From Leptolyngbya sp. PCC 6406 (lineage in GTDB: Bacteria; Cyanobacteriota; Cyanobacteriia; Phormidesmidales; Phormidesmidaceae): DNA of 64,000 bases. Of the stretch, positions 34,317-43,754 are shown piece by piece. How positions within the stretch are numbered: position 1 is the stretch's first letter; each line of letters opens with the position of its first letter. A model generated the notes under the pieces. The model did not search any database, was not told the origin of the DNA, and was given only the letters and a program-made list of their open reading frames with translations. The DNA is taken from the NCBI RefSeq assembly GCF_000332095.2, contig NZ_KI913949.1, positions 410,163 to 474,162 of the forward strand, given 5' to 3'. The translations under genes and the position numbers were made by a program.

Positions 34317-35180
34317 ATGAATCAATTCAAAACCGTGGCGCTGTTGGGTCTACTGAGCGCCCTGCTGATTTCCATCAGTTACAGCGTTTTAGGCGGCACC
34401 CTAGGCGCGATCGCGGGGATTGCCCTGGCCGCCGTCACCAACCTGGGAGCCTGGTACTACTCTGACCGCATTGCCTTGGCCGCCTATAGCGCCCAGCCCA
34501 TCACGCCCCAGCAAGCGCCCGAACTCCACCGCATGGTTAAGCGTCTTGCTCAAAAAGCTGGGATTCCTACCCCAGCGGTGTATGTGATTCCCCAAGCATC
34601 GGCCAATGCCTTTGCCACCGGGCGCGACCCGCAACATGCCGCCGTCGCCGTCACCCAGGGCATTGTGGACATGCTCCCCGCTGATGAACTGGAGGGGGTC
34701 ATCGCCCATGAACTCACCCACATTCTCAACCGAGATACCCTGACCCAGGCCGTCGCCGCCACCATCGCCGGGGCAATCTCCTTCCTGGCCCAAATCCTTA
34801 GCTATGCTATGTGGTTTGGTGGCGGCTCTCGGGACAATGAAGGGCAAAATCCCCTGGCGCTACTAGCGACAGTTCTCCTAGCCCCCATTGCCGCCACCGT
34901 GATTCAGTTGGGCATTTCCCGTACCCGCGAGTTTTCCGCCGATGCCGGAGCCGCCAAGCTGACGGGAAATCCCCAAGCCTTGGCCCGTGCCCTGCGCCGA
35001 TTGGAGGCCGGAGCCCAGCGTGTTCCCATGGCTGGCAACCCCGCCTTTGCGCCTCTGATGATTGTGAATGGGCCGTCTAAACAGTTTCTCAGCAACCTCT
35101 TCGCCACCCACCCCGCCACCGATCAGCGCGTGGAGCGCCTGCTATCCATTGACGTAGCCCCCAGTTCCTCGCTGGTTTGA
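34317..35180 (+). CDS. htpX: M48 family zinc metalloprotease HtpX
   Basis: A 287-aa membrane-bound HtpX-type protease for quality control of membrane proteins. Two N-terminal hydrophobic segments (about residues 6-45) and a second pair near 150-200 flank the active site. The zinc motif HELTH has H131, E132 and H135, and EFSADAGAAKLTG supplies the third ligand. The ATG at 34317 follows a good GGAGG site; the frame opens earlier at a GTG at 34212 but that leader is not conserved. Confidence 0.93.
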   Translation: MNQFKTVALLGLLSALLISISYSVLGGTLGAIAGIALAAVTNLGAWYYSDRIALAAYSAQPITPQQAPELHRMVKRLAQKAGIPTPAVYVIPQASANAFATGRDPQHAAVAVTQGIVDMLPADELEGVIAHELTHILNRDTLTQAVAATIAGAISFLAQILSYAMWFGGGSRDNEGQNPLALLATVLLAPIAATVIQLGISRTREFSADAGAAKLTGNPQALARALRRLEAGAQRVPMAGNPAFAPLMIVNGPSKQFLSNLFATHPATDQRVERLLSIDVAPSSSLV

Positions 35181-35196
35181 TTCTTAGCCTCATCTC

Positions 35197-35240
35197 TGAA
35201 TCATGGGCAGCACTAGTGCTGCCCATGATTCAGTTTTTCT
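35197..35240 (+). terminator. Intrinsic terminator of htpX
   Basis: TGAATCATGGGCAGCA and its exact complement TGCTGCCCATGATTCA around a CTAG loop form a 16-bp stem, followed by GTTTTTCTTTT. Confidence 0.9.
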
Positions 35241-35642
35241 TTTGCCAGCGAAAATTAGCGGTGTCTTGTAAGTAGATGGGCGCAATGATTTATAAGACCG
35301 GGCTTGCTCCTTGGGCTAGATGCTTGCGTCTCCCGGAGGGAGAAACCCCAACAGGAAGGTCAATGTAATTTGACCCATCTACTGAGTTGCTTTGTTAGTT
35401 ACTCTAGTAACCGTCCCTAGGATCCTCGTTAAAACCGCTACAGATTCCTGGGCCAGGGTTTAGGAAACTTTACAAAACATGGGATCTGGGGCACGATCTC
35501 AGAGATATAGCAAATGTCAATGCGTCCTAGCTACGGCATGATAGCCAGACTGGCTTGAAGCTAGAGTTTTCCCTGCGGCAAGACTCTGATTCTGAGCTTG
35601 GGGTTATCAGGGTGGCTTAGGGGCAGTTTGAGGGTTTTGGTC
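35241..35642. other. Gap with a 113-bp MITE-like element
   Basis: AGTAGATGGG at 35271-35280 and its exact complement CCCATCTACT at 35374-35383 bound a short element. The inside includes a TCTCCC..GGGAGA palindrome also present in both repeat D copies. The remaining roughly 260 bp before cruF show GTTACTCTAGTAAC but no gene; a cruF promoter probably lies here. Confidence 0.5.
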
Positions 35643-36560
35643 ATGGATCGCTTGAGGCTGATAGAGAAGTGGTGCCTGTGGGGGCACATCGTGTCAATGG
35701 CATTTGGTTTGGCAGGGTTGCTGCTGGTGATGCCCCATCCAGAGATTCTGGAGTATTTGCCCGCTGGTCCTTTCATGTACCGCTGGAGTCTAGCGGGGGG
35801 TGGGGTGATTTATATCCTGCTGGGGACGATCGCGGTAGCTCTGTACACCTATCGCGTGCTGGGACTCCGAACTCTGCTCACCTTCCTGATTCCCGCTGTG
35901 GGGTTATCTCTGAGTAGTGAACTTCTGGGCACGAGTACGGGCTTTCCCTTTGGCGACTACACTTACCTCAATGGTCTCGGTTATAAGATTGCGGCTCTGG
36001 TGCCCTTCACAATTCCCCTGTCTTGGTTCTATCTGGGAATTTCGGCTTATCTACTAGCGCGGGGGGGCATTCTTGCGGGATTGCGATCGGGGCTGCTGCG
36101 ACAGATGGCCGCGATCGCAACTGGAGCCCTGCTGCTGATGTCCTGGGACTTTGTGTTGGATCCGGCCATGAGCCAGACCGCCATGCCCTTTTGGTACTGG
36201 CACACCCCCGGCGCGTTCTTTGGGATGCCCTATCAGAACTTCTTCGGCTGGTTTGGAACTGGGGTGGTGTTCATGACCGTAGCCGCCTTGTTTTGGCGCA
36301 GTAGCGATCGCCCCACCACCCTAGAGCGATCGCAGTTGACCAGTCCCCTAGTGATCTACCTGGCTAACTTCGCCTTTGCCATGGTGATGAGCCTCGCCAG
36401 CGGCATGTGGGTGCCCGTGGGCCTAGGGATTGTAGTGGGGGCGATTCCCGCTGTCCTCTGTTGGCGCGCCGCCGATGAGGGTAGCGATCACCCCGCTGTC
36501 ACCGAAAACCTAGATGCCCTGCGGATGCCTGCTACGACCGCTGGCGCTGGCACCAAATAG
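35643..36560 (+). CDS. cruF: Carotenoid 1,2-hydratase CruF
   Basis: A roughly 305-aa polytopic membrane protein of the DUF422/CruF family, which hydrates the psi end of gamma-carotene derivatives to the 1'-hydroxy form in myxol synthesis. Six to eight hydrophobic segments are visible. Family motifs are LGTSTGFPFGDYTYLNGLG near 110, PFTIPLSWFYLGISAYLLARG near 135 and SWDFVLDPAMS near 185. The ATG at 35643 was chosen; the earlier opening at 35598 adds a non-conserved leader. cruG starts on the very next base after its stop, so they form one operon. Confidence 0.9.
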   Translation: MDRLRLIEKWCLWGHIVSMAFGLAGLLLVMPHPEILEYLPAGPFMYRWSLAGGGVIYILLGTIAVALYTYRVLGLRTLLTFLIPAVGLSLSSELLGTSTGFPFGDYTYLNGLGYKIAALVPFTIPLSWFYLGISAYLLARGGILAGLRSGLLRQMAAIATGALLLMSWDFVLDPAMSQTAMPFWYWHTPGAFFGMPYQNFFGWFGTGVVFMTVAALFWRSSDRPTTLERSQLTSPLVIYLANFAFAMVMSLASGMWVPVGLGIVVGAIPAVLCWRAADEGSDHPAVTENLDALRMPATTAGAGTK

Positions 36561-37787
36561 ATGGAGACTGCTAATCTCGGTGACCTACTGCCCAGTGGGC
36601 TCTGGATCAGTGCGATCGCACTTTTGCTGTTAGTCCTGCAATTTCCAGCGGTAATGGTACTGCTATCTCGCCTCTTGCAGGGGCCACGCCGCCGTCCCCC
36701 ACTGCAACCCCGACGGGCAGAACCCCACCACATCGGCTCCGTTAGCGTCGTCATCCCCACCCTAAACGAAGTCACACGCCTGTCCCCTTGCCTAGAGGGC
36801 ATTGGCCGACAGACCTATGAGGTGCGGGAGGTGCTGGTGGTAGACAGTCGCTCCCAGGACGGCACGCCGGCACTGGTTAAGCAGGCCCAATCCCGCGATC
36901 CCCGCTTTCGGCTGTTGACGGATGATCCCCTGCCCCTGGGCTGGGTGGGTCGGCCCTGGGCATTGCATACCGGCTTTCTCCACAGTTCGACCCAGAGCGA
37001 GTGGATTTTGGGGGTAGATGCCGATACTCAGCCCCAGCCCGGTTTGGTCGCGGCACTCATCGCAACTGCCGAAGCGGAGGGCTACGATCTGGTTTCCCTA
37101 TCCCCCCAGTTCATTCTGAAAACACCGGGGGAGTTATGGTTGCAACCCGCCCTACTGATAACCCTGGTTTATCGCTTTGGTCCCACGGGCTCCCAGGCGG
37201 TGGATGCGGAGCGGGTGATGGCCAATGGCCAATGTTTTCTCTGTCGCCGCACTCTCCTGGAGTCCCTGGAGGGCTACACCAGTGCCCGCCAATCCTTTTG
37301 CGATGATGTCACCCTGGCCCGCTACGCCGCTCAGCAGGGGGCGCGGGTGGGCTTTTGGGACGGGGCATTACTACTCAAGGTCCGCATGTATGAGGGGTTT
37401 CAGGAAACCTGGCGGGAATGGGGCCGTTCCCTAGACCTCAAGGATGCGTCTTCTCGGGGACAGGTATGGGGCGATCTCTGGTTTCTCACCAGTATTCAGG
37501 CCCTCCCTTGGCTGGCCCTCCCTTGGCTCATTGGCGCAGCCCTGGGGGGATCTATCACCCTGCCGGTGCAGATTGCCCTAGGCATCAATGCCAGCCTGGT
37601 GGCGGTGCGCTTTGCTCTGCAATGGGCCATTTTGCCTTCCTATGATCTGAGTCAGGCACGGAGCCGCTGGATCTTTTGGCTGTCGCCCCTGGCAGATGCG
37701 ATCGCAGTAGCCCGGATTTGGCGCTCTTCCCTGCGTACTCCGACCCGTTGGCGAGGCCGGGAGTATGACTCGGGGGTGAGGGGGTGA
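36561..37787 (+). CDS. cruG: Carotenoid 2'-O-glycosyltransferase CruG
   Basis: A 408-aa family 2 glycosyltransferase that glycosylates the 2'-hydroxyl of myxol, forming myxoxanthophyll-type glycosides. It has an N-terminal membrane helix (about residues 12-40), the GT2 core with SVVIPTLNEVTRLSPCLEG near 62, the DXD-like WILGVDADTQPQPG near 150, QSFCDDVTLARYA near 250, and two or three C-terminal membrane segments. The position directly behind cruF supports the assignment. Confidence 0.9.
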   Translation: METANLGDLLPSGLWISAIALLLLVLQFPAVMVLLSRLLQGPRRRPPLQPRRAEPHHIGSVSVVIPTLNEVTRLSPCLEGIGRQTYEVREVLVVDSRSQDGTPALVKQAQSRDPRFRLLTDDPLPLGWVGRPWALHTGFLHSSTQSEWILGVDADTQPQPGLVAALIATAEAEGYDLVSLSPQFILKTPGELWLQPALLITLVYRFGPTGSQAVDAERVMANGQCFLCRRTLLESLEGYTSARQSFCDDVTLARYAAQQGARVGFWDGALLLKVRMYEGFQETWREWGRSLDLKDASSRGQVWGDLWFLTSIQALPWLALPWLIGAALGGSITLPVQIALGINASLVAVRFALQWAILPSYDLSQARSRWIFWLSPLADAIAVARIWRSSLRTPTRWRGREYDSGVRG

Positions 37788-37890
37788 GGGGGTATGGGAG
37801 TGTGAGGGTGTGGGGGTATTGGGGTATTGGTAGGGTGCATAGCGCTAGGGCGCGGCTTCGCCAACGCGAAGCAATGCACCGCAATGCACC
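37775..37890. repeat. G-rich tract followed by GGTGCAT hairpin repeat
   Basis: Roughly 55 bp of GGGGTGAGGGGG-type sequence is capable of forming G-quadruplexes on the plus strand. A second copy of the GGTGCAT..GCGAAGCAATGCACC repeat follows (see 27537-27584), here with the terminal GCAATGCACC duplicated. Confidence 0.55.
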
Positions 37891-37981
37891 GCTAAGGCTG
37901 GTACCTTGATGACGGGGACTTCGGTTCCCGATTCCCCTGCGCTATTCCGCTGTTTGACAAGGCATTTGAAAAGGCAGATCT

Positions 37982-39436
37982 ATGTCGTTGATTCGCGATC
38001 TACACCGCCAACTGGTGCAAAAGGAACGCTCCGCCGTTGAAGTCACCCAAGCCTATCTGACTCGTATTGAGCAGCTAGAGCCAACCCTCCACAGCTTTTT
38101 GACGGTGACGGTGGACCAAGCCCTAGCCCAGGCCCAGCGGGTAGATGCCCAAATTGCCGCTGGGGATGATGTGGGCCTCCTCGCAGGGATTCCCATTGCC
38201 CTCAAGGACAACCTCTGTACCCAGGGAATTCCCACCACCTGCGGCTCGCGGGTACTAGAGGGGTTTGTCCCCCCCTATAGTTCGACGGTGACTGCGCGGC
38301 TGGCGGCGGCAGGTGCGATCGCACTGGGCAAAACCAATCTGGATGAGTTTGCCATGGGCAGCTCTACGGAAAACTCCGCCTACCAGGTGACGGGGAATCC
38401 CTGGGATCCCTCCCGTGTTCCGGGCGGCTCCTCCGGGGGATCGGCGGCGGCGGTGGCGGCGGATGAAGCCCCCATTGCCCTCGGGTCTGACACCGGCGGA
38501 TCAATTCGCCAGCCTGCGGCCTTCTGTGGTGTCGTGGGGCTGAAACCCACCTATGGCCTGGTTTCCCGCTATGGCCTCGTAGCCTATGCCTCTTCCCTAG
38601 ACCAAATTGGCCCCTTCGCCCGCACCGTGGAGGATGCCGCCATCCTGTTGGGTGCGATCGCGGGTCATGATCCCCGCGACTCCACCAGTCTCCAGGTCAA
38701 GATTCCCGACTATACGGCGGCGCTGAAACCGGGTCTCGACTGCAAGGGACGCAAGGTAGGGGTGATTCAAGAAACCTTTGGTGAAGGGCTCGATCCAGAG
38801 GTGGAAACTGCGGTGCGAACTGCGATCGCGCAACTGGAAGCCCTAGGCGCAGAGGTAGTCCCCATTTCCTGCCCCCAGTTTCGTTACGGGGTGCCCACTT
38901 ACTACATCATTGCCCCCTCCGAAGCCTCCTCAAACCTGGCCCGCTATGACGGCGTCAAGTATGGCCTACGGGCGGATAACGACAGCCTGCTGTCCATGTA
39001 CAGCAAAACCCGCGCCCAGGGGTTTGGCTCCGAGGTCAAACGCCGGATCATGATCGGCACCTATGCCCTATCGGCAGGCTACTACGACGCCTATTATCTC
39101 AAGGCCCAAAAGGTTCGTACCCTGATCAAGCAGGACTTTGAGCGGGCCTTTGAGCAAGTGGATGTGTTGGTGTGTCCCACCGCCCCCACTACCGCCTTCA
39201 AAGCGGGGGAAAAGGTGGATGATCCCCTCAGCATGTATCTGTCGGACCTCATGACAATTCCCGTAAACCTAGCAGGGCTACCGGGCATGAGTCTTCCCTG
39301 TGGCTTCGACCGGGGGGGAATGCCCATCGGCCTACAACTGATTAGCAATGTGCTGCGGGAAGATGTGCTGTTTGAGGTGGGCTATACCTATGAGCAGGCC
39401 ACCGACTGGCATCGGCGGTCACCGAATCTGGCCTAA
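37982..39436 (+). CDS. gatA: Glutamyl-tRNA(Gln) amidotransferase subunit A
   Basis: A 484-aa amidase-family subunit of GatCAB, which releases ammonia from glutamine to convert Glu-tRNA-Gln (and Asp-tRNA-Asn) to the amidated form. The catalytic Ser-cisSer-Lys triad is visible: the Lys in [20 protein letters not shown] near 79, the serines in [33 protein letters not shown] near 152-178. The length is standard. gatB and gatC are not adjacent, usual for cyanobacteria. Confidence 0.96.
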   Translation: MSLIRDLHRQLVQKERSAVEVTQAYLTRIEQLEPTLHSFLTVTVDQALAQAQRVDAQIAAGDDVGLLAGIPIALKDNLCTQGIPTTCGSRVLEGFVPPYSSTVTARLAAAGAIALGKTNLDEFAMGSSTENSAYQVTGNPWDPSRVPGGSSGGSAAAVAADEAPIALGSDTGGSIRQPAAFCGVVGLKPTYGLVSRYGLVAYASSLDQIGPFARTVEDAAILLGAIAGHDPRDSTSLQVKIPDYTAALKPGLDCKGRKVGVIQETFGEGLDPEVETAVRTAIAQLEALGAEVVPISCPQFRYGVPTYYIIAPSEASSNLARYDGVKYGLRADNDSLLSMYSKTRAQGFGSEVKRRIMIGTYALSAGYYDAYYLKAQKVRTLIKQDFERAFEQVDVLVCPTAPTTAFKAGEKVDDPLSMYLSDLMTIPVNLAGLPGMSLPCGFDRGGMPIGLQLISNVLREDVLFEVGYTYEQATDWHRRSPNLA

Positions 39437-39463
39437 GCCTATTCCCAGGGATGAAGCATTCCT

Positions 39464-39562
39464 TTAGGAGTAGAGATCAAATAATGTGGGATAGCCGTCC
39501 CGGCTGTCCACGGTCAGGCCAGATGCCTGACCCAAAAGAATTGCACATTACAAGGATCCGGT
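39464..39562 (+). repeat. Dispersed repeat E, copy 2 (intact)
   Basis: An uninterrupted copy between the convergent ends of gatA and pyrC. It begins GGAGTAGAGATCAAATAATG, contains the GCCG/CGGC palindrome and the GTCAGGC/GCCTGAC hairpin, and ends near AAGGATCC. It can be compared with the MITE-split copy at 2337-2660. Confidence 0.8.
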
Positions 39563-39590
39563 TTCCTTAATGCCGTCACCCCTGTCCCCC

Positions 39591-40919
39591 TCAGTTGTCC
39601 CCAAAACTGAGGGCACGTCCCCGCACCGATAGGTCAAACTGGCCCCGGTTATAGACCACTTGGCCGTTCACCAAGGTCATCACCGGCCATCCGGTCAGGG
39701 GCCAGCCCTCAAAGGGGCTCCAGCCACATTTCGTCTGCAATCCCTGGCGGGTGACGGGAGCCACCGTTTCATAGTCCACCAGCACCAGATCCGCATCGTA
39801 GCCCGGTGCGATTTTGCCCTTGTTGGCAATGCCGTAGGCGGCGGCAGGGGCGGCAGACATCCAGTGGGCCACCTGGGCCACGGTGCAGCGGCCCGCCTTG
39901 GCCTGGGTCAGCATCAGGGGCAGAGAGGTTTCTACCCCCGGCATTCCAGAAGGACTGTGGGGGTAGGGTTTGGCTTTTTCCTCTAGGGTGTGGGGAGCGT
40001 GGTCCGTGGCGATGAAGTCGATCACCCCATCCAGTAACGCCTGCCACAGAGTTTCATTATCTTGCTGCGATCGCAGGGGCGGATTCATCTGGGCCAGGGT
40101 ACCGATGGTGCCGTAGGCATCGGTATTCAGCACCAAGTGCTGGGGCGTCACCTCCGCCGTCACCCAGGCGGGCTTGTCCTGCCGCAGCAGGTCCGCCTCA
40201 ATACCCGTAGAAAGATGCAGAATATGCAGCCGCCGCTGGTATTTCTTCGACAGCTTCAGCGCCAGTTGGGTTGCCTCTAGGGCTGCTTGGCAATCTTGGA
40301 TTTGGGAATGGATCGCTGGGTCCGTCTGGCCAGCAAACTGCTGCTTGCGAGCCAGAATCCGGGCCTGATTTTCCGCATGGACGGCGATCAGGCGATGGCC
40401 GGTGGCAAAAATAGGCTCAATCGCCGCCTCCGTATCCACCAACAGCGCTCCATGGTTAGATCCCATGAAGATCTTGATGCCGCAGGTGGGGTTCGCAGTG
40501 CGGAGGTCTGGCAGATTTTCCGCCGTTGCCCCAATAAAAAAGCCATAGTTCACTAGACATTTCTCTGCCGCCAGGGCCAACTTAGCCGTCAGCACCTCCT
40601 GGGTAATGGTCAGGGGGCGCGTATTGGGCATTTCCAAAAAAGAGGTGACTCCGCCCTTGGCGCAGGCACGGGTGGCGGTGTGTAGGTCTTCCTTGTGCTC
40701 CAGCCCCGGTTCTCGGAAATGAACTTGGGGATCAATCACACCGGGCAGCAGCAACAACCCCGTGGCATCAATATCCGTAGCATCCGAACTCGCTGTCACT
40801 GTCCCTACGGATCCCACGTCGGCAATACGATCCCCCACAATCCGCACATCTCCAAGCTCCACCTCCCCGGAGGGCATCACAATCTGAGCATTGCGGATGA
40901 GCTGCTCTTGGGTCGCCAT
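39591..40919 (-). CDS. pyrC: Dihydroorotase
   Basis: A 442-aa amidohydrolase cyclising carbamoyl aspartate in pyrimidine synthesis. The barrel motifs are PGVIDPQVHFREPGLEHKED near 62-80, FLEMPNTRPLT near 105, AVHAENQARI near 190, LHILHLST near 240 and IATDHAPHTLEEK near 312 with the catalytic Asp. The first metal motif reads D-x-Q-x-H instead of D-x-H-x-H; I recall this variant in other cyanobacterial and proteobacterial sequences, so loss of function need not follow. pyrH lies at 61 kb. Confidence 0.9.
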   Translation of the reverse strand: MATQEQLIRNAQIVMPSGEVELGDVRIVGDRIADVGSVGTVTASSDATDIDATGLLLLPGVIDPQVHFREPGLEHKEDLHTATRACAKGGVTSFLEMPNTRPLTITQEVLTAKLALAAEKCLVNYGFFIGATAENLPDLRTANPTCGIKIFMGSNHGALLVDTEAAIEPIFATGHRLIAVHAENQARILARKQQFAGQTDPAIHSQIQDCQAALEATQLALKLSKKYQRRLHILHLSTGIEADLLRQDKPAWVTAEVTPQHLVLNTDAYGTIGTLAQMNPPLRSQQDNETLWQALLDGVIDFIATDHAPHTLEEKAKPYPHSPSGMPGVETSLPLMLTQAKAGRCTVAQVAHWMSAAPAAAYGIANKGKIAPGYDADLVLVDYETVAPVTRQGLQTKCGWSPFEGWPLTGWPVMTLVNGQVVYNRGQFDLSVRGRALSFGDN

Positions 40920-41055
40920 GGCTATCTGTCCTCAAATGTGGTGGCCTGCACGGTACATCCACACTATCGGATTAGCCATACGACTTGGCAAGTAACGGGC
41001 AGAAAAATCAGGGAGAGAAGAACTTGGCGTTGGAAGCTCTAGCATCTTCCTGGCC

Positions 41056-41886
41056 TCAGGCTTCCGTGCCTGGACTGGGGAGGGTTTCCAGGTACAGCAA
41101 AAACTCCAGTAGTTCTTCGTCACTGAGATCATGGCGCGATCGCTTATTGTAGGTGGCCTCTAGGTACTCCCGCCCCTCGGCGACGGACCATCCGAGACGC
41201 TGCAATTCAACCCCAGTTTGGGCAATCACATCTGAAAGGTCAACAGGGGCAGGGGATGACAGATGGGCAGGCAGTTCTGATGCTGCTGGGGATTCTGGCA
41301 GTTCTGGCGGTTTCGTGACGGCAGTTGGGATGGTTAGGGACCGGCCCAAAGGGGCCATCGCGGTTTTGGGAGTTGTGGCCTGATCTGGAGTCTGAGTGGG
41401 TATTGGATTTGAGTTCTGGGCCGGAATCTGGGTCGCTTCGGGAGGGCTGGCCTTGGACTTCGGGGGCGGCGGTACAATCGCCATGGGAACCACTGGGGCG
41501 AAGGATTCTGGTGGCACCGGCATCCCATCCTCCTCTGGCCAAGAGGGTACTGCCTCTGGAGACGGTAGGGGGTCTAGGGATGTCAGGGGTGGCTTCAGCG
41601 GCGATAGGGACAATCTTTCCGGCACAGACGGTAGGGTTGCAGGAGAGAAAGCGAATTCGGCGGTTAGTCCTAGCATCTCCAGAGCCCGGTGGCGGGCTTT
41701 GTCTTCGGCGGTTTCTAGGTGGCTATCTGCCGCCAGGGCCGTGGCCAGCACCACAGCGGTGGGGCTGTACTGTCGCAATTCGACCCGAACCAGAAATTGG
41801 CTATTGTGAATGCCTAGGAGTTCGCTGATCAATGCCCCGTTGGGATAGCGATCGCGAAATCGTTGCCATGGAGAAGCCATTGTCAT
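41056..41886 (-). CDS. Conserved cyanobacterial hypothetical protein with Pro-rich linker
   Basis: A 276-aa soluble protein. The N-terminal domain (about residues 1-75: WQRFRDRYPNGALISELLGI, FLVRVELRQYSPTAVVLATA) and the short C-terminal helical domain (about 215-265: GVELQRLGWSVAEGREYLE, RHDLSDEELLEFLLYLE) look conserved among cyanobacteria. The 140-residue linker is rich in Pro, Ser and Thr and contains a HIP1-split double-hairpin repeat translated as TAMAPLGRSLTI, the same peptide as in the DUF3352 protein. The function is unknown. Confidence 0.75.
   Translation of the reverse strand: MTMASPWQRFRDRYPNGALISELLGIHNSQFLVRVELRQYSPTAVVLATALAADSHLETAEDKARHRALEMLGLTAEFAFSPATLPSVPERLSLSPLKPPLTSLDPLPSPEAVPSWPEEDGMPVPPESFAPVVPMAIVPPPPKSKASPPEATQIPAQNSNPIPTQTPDQATTPKTAMAPLGRSLTIPTAVTKPPELPESPAASELPAHLSSPAPVDLSDVIAQTGVELQRLGWSVAEGREYLEATYNKRSRHDLSDEELLEFLLYLETLPSPGTEA
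41327..41361 (-). repeat. HIP1-split double-hairpin repeat, copy e
   Basis: A 35-bp copy. On the minus strand: GCGAT, GGCCC..GGGCC, GGTC..AACC, then ATCCC, with the last flank mutated. It is in frame in the linker of the 41056-41886 protein. Confidence 0.78.
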
Positions 41887-42081
41887 ACGTACTGCCAGAA
41901 CTCTGGGAGAGATGTCCAGATTCCTTTACCTTAGAGGTATGGTGGCAGATTGGAGCGCAAAACCTGGAAAGCCCCAGGCTCACCATGGGCTCAACCCTAG
42001 GATCTACCGAGCCCATTCTAAAATCCTCAGTTCCCTACCCCATTCATCAACAAACACCCACTGTGATCAAGGCCCACCGGA

Positions 42082-42849
42082 ATGCTGGATCAACTCCTTA
42101 ACTTTTCCTCCAATATCGGGGTCGATACCCTGCTATTGCTACCAGTCCTAATCGCGTTGGAAGTGGTGCTGTCTGCCGATAATGCCATTGCTCTAGCCGC
42201 GATTGCCCAGGGGCTAGATTCAGAGGTTCTCCAGCGGCGTGCCCTCAACATTGGCTTGGTAATTGCCTTTGGGTTGCGGATGACGCTGATCTTGACCGCC
42301 ACTTGGGTTCTCCGGTTTTGGCAGTTTGAGGTGATGGGGGCTGCTTACCTACTGTGGTTGGTATATCAGCATTTTCGGGGGGCTGTGGATGATAAACACC
42401 ATCACCATGGCCCTCGCTTTGCGTCCCTATGGCAAGCCATTCCCATCATTGCCATGACGGACTTAGCCTTCTCTCTGGATAGTGTCACTACTGCGATCGC
42501 ACTGTCCCGTGATCTGTGGGTCGTACTTCTGGGGGGCACCATCGGTGTCGTCACCCTACGATTCATGGCAGGGCTTTTTATCCGCTGGTTAGAAGAGTTT
42601 GAGTATTTAGAAGACGCCGGCTTTGTCACCGTAGCCGTCGTTGGGGTACGCCTGCTGGTGCGGGTAATCAATCCCGACTGGGTTCCCCCCGAATGGGCTA
42701 TGGTGGCGGCGATTGGTCTGTTGTTTGCCTGGGGGTTCTCGAAGCGCTGTCCGCCCCAGGAAGCGAGTGAGGCCAATGCCAAAACCGCCATAGCCTCAGG
42801 AATATCCCAGTCCGTAGCCGAAGCTGCTGCCACCTCCGATCAGCGCTAG
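42082..42849 (+). CDS. TerC family integral membrane protein
   Basis: A 255-aa TerC-family protein with about seven membrane helices. The family acidic signatures are EVVLSADNAIALAAIA at about 28-43 and MTDLAFSLDSVTTAIAL near 128-145. A His cluster (KHHHHG) lies in the loop near 108. Members are linked to metal export or tellurite resistance, and the plant homologue to thylakoid membrane insertion; the exact role here is unknown. A 16-bp inverted repeat follows the gene. Confidence 0.9.
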   Translation: MLDQLLNFSSNIGVDTLLLLPVLIALEVVLSADNAIALAAIAQGLDSEVLQRRALNIGLVIAFGLRMTLILTATWVLRFWQFEVMGAAYLLWLVYQHFRGAVDDKHHHHGPRFASLWQAIPIIAMTDLAFSLDSVTTAIALSRDLWVVLLGGTIGVVTLRFMAGLFIRWLEEFEYLEDAGFVTVAVVGVRLLVRVINPDWVPPEWAMVAAIGLLFAWGFSKRCPPQEASEANAKTAIASGISQSVAEAAATSDQR

Positions 42850-42868
42850 CCCCAGATCAGAACTACTT

Positions 42869-42912
42869 CCACTAGAGAACGCCGCCCTGTCAAGGTCGGC
42901 GTTCTCTAGTGG
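42869..42912. terminator. Strong inverted repeat after terC
   Basis: CCACTAGAGAACGCCG and CGGCGTTCTCTAGTGG form a perfect 16-bp stem around a 12-nt loop. No T run follows, so termination is plausible but a palindromic repeat is an alternative. Confidence 0.55.
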
Positions 42913-42982
42913 AGTTCTACCGAGCTCAGTATTCCTGCCTCTGTCCCCTGTCCCCTCTCCCCTGTCCCCTAAATTTAGATCC

Positions 42983-43648
42983 CTAATCCACCAGATGGTG
43001 ATCCATGGCGAAGCGCACTAATTCTGCCCGATTGGTGGTGTCAGTTTTGCGCAGAAGACTACTGACATGTTTTTCTACGGTGCGGGGGCTGAGATAAAGC
43101 CGATCGGCAATTTGGGCATTCGAGAGCCCCTCCGACAGCAGATCCAGCACACTATGCTCCCGTGCCGTAAAGGCTAAGTTTCTCTCCAAGGTATGGGCAA
43201 GGGGATCGGGAGCACTGGAGGCAGCTTGAGAGGGCTGAATAGCAAGGCTGTACTGCAATAAAGCCGCTTGCACCAACTGCGATCGTTCCAGTAAATTCCG
43301 CACCACTGCCCCTAGCTCATCTAGCTCAAAGGGCTTTTCTAAATAGGCATCACAGCCGGTTTGATATCCCCGCACCCGTTCTCGGGTTTCACTGTGGGCG
43401 GTCAAAAACACCACAGGCAATAGTCGCCAGGCAGGACGCTGCCGTAGGGATTTCAGCAAGGCATACCCATCCAGACGCGGCATAGTGATGTCCGTAATGA
43501 TGAGCTGGGGCTGGAGGGTTTCCACCCGTTCCAGAGCATCCCAGCCATCCTTGGCGGTCATTACAGAATAGCCCTCTAGCTCTAGATAACCCTGAATGGA
43601 GAGACGAGTGCCCTCGTCGTCTTCTACAACGAGAATGGTCAGCGGCAT
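42983..43648 (-). CDS. LuxR-type response regulator (Ycf29-like)
   Basis: A 221-aa response regulator. The receiver domain (residues 3-120) has LVVEDDEGTR with the acidic pair, the phospho-Asp in LIITDITMPRLDGYAL near 52, and the Lys in YLEKPFELDEL near 103. The C-terminal LuxR/NarL HTH spans about 155-215 (LTAREHSVLDLLSEGLSNAQIADRL). The receiver resembles the conserved cyanobacterial/plastid Ycf29 type, judged from memory. No partner kinase is adjacent. Confidence 0.9.
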   Translation of the reverse strand: MPLTILVVEDDEGTRLSIQGYLELEGYSVMTAKDGWDALERVETLQPQLIITDITMPRLDGYALLKSLRQRPAWRLLPVVFLTAHSETRERVRGYQTGCDAYLEKPFELDELGAVVRNLLERSQLVQAALLQYSLAIQPSQAASSAPDPLAHTLERNLAFTAREHSVLDLLSEGLSNAQIADRLYLSPRTVEKHVSSLLRKTDTTNRAELVRFAMDHHLVD

Positions 43649-43754
43649 GAAGTTTGGCCAGAATGCAGCAGATGGGCAAAAAAATTCCCTAACTATAGGC
43701 TAAGGGCTGCACCTCTACTCGGGAGCTTCCGGAGCAGAAGTTAAAGTAACTTAG

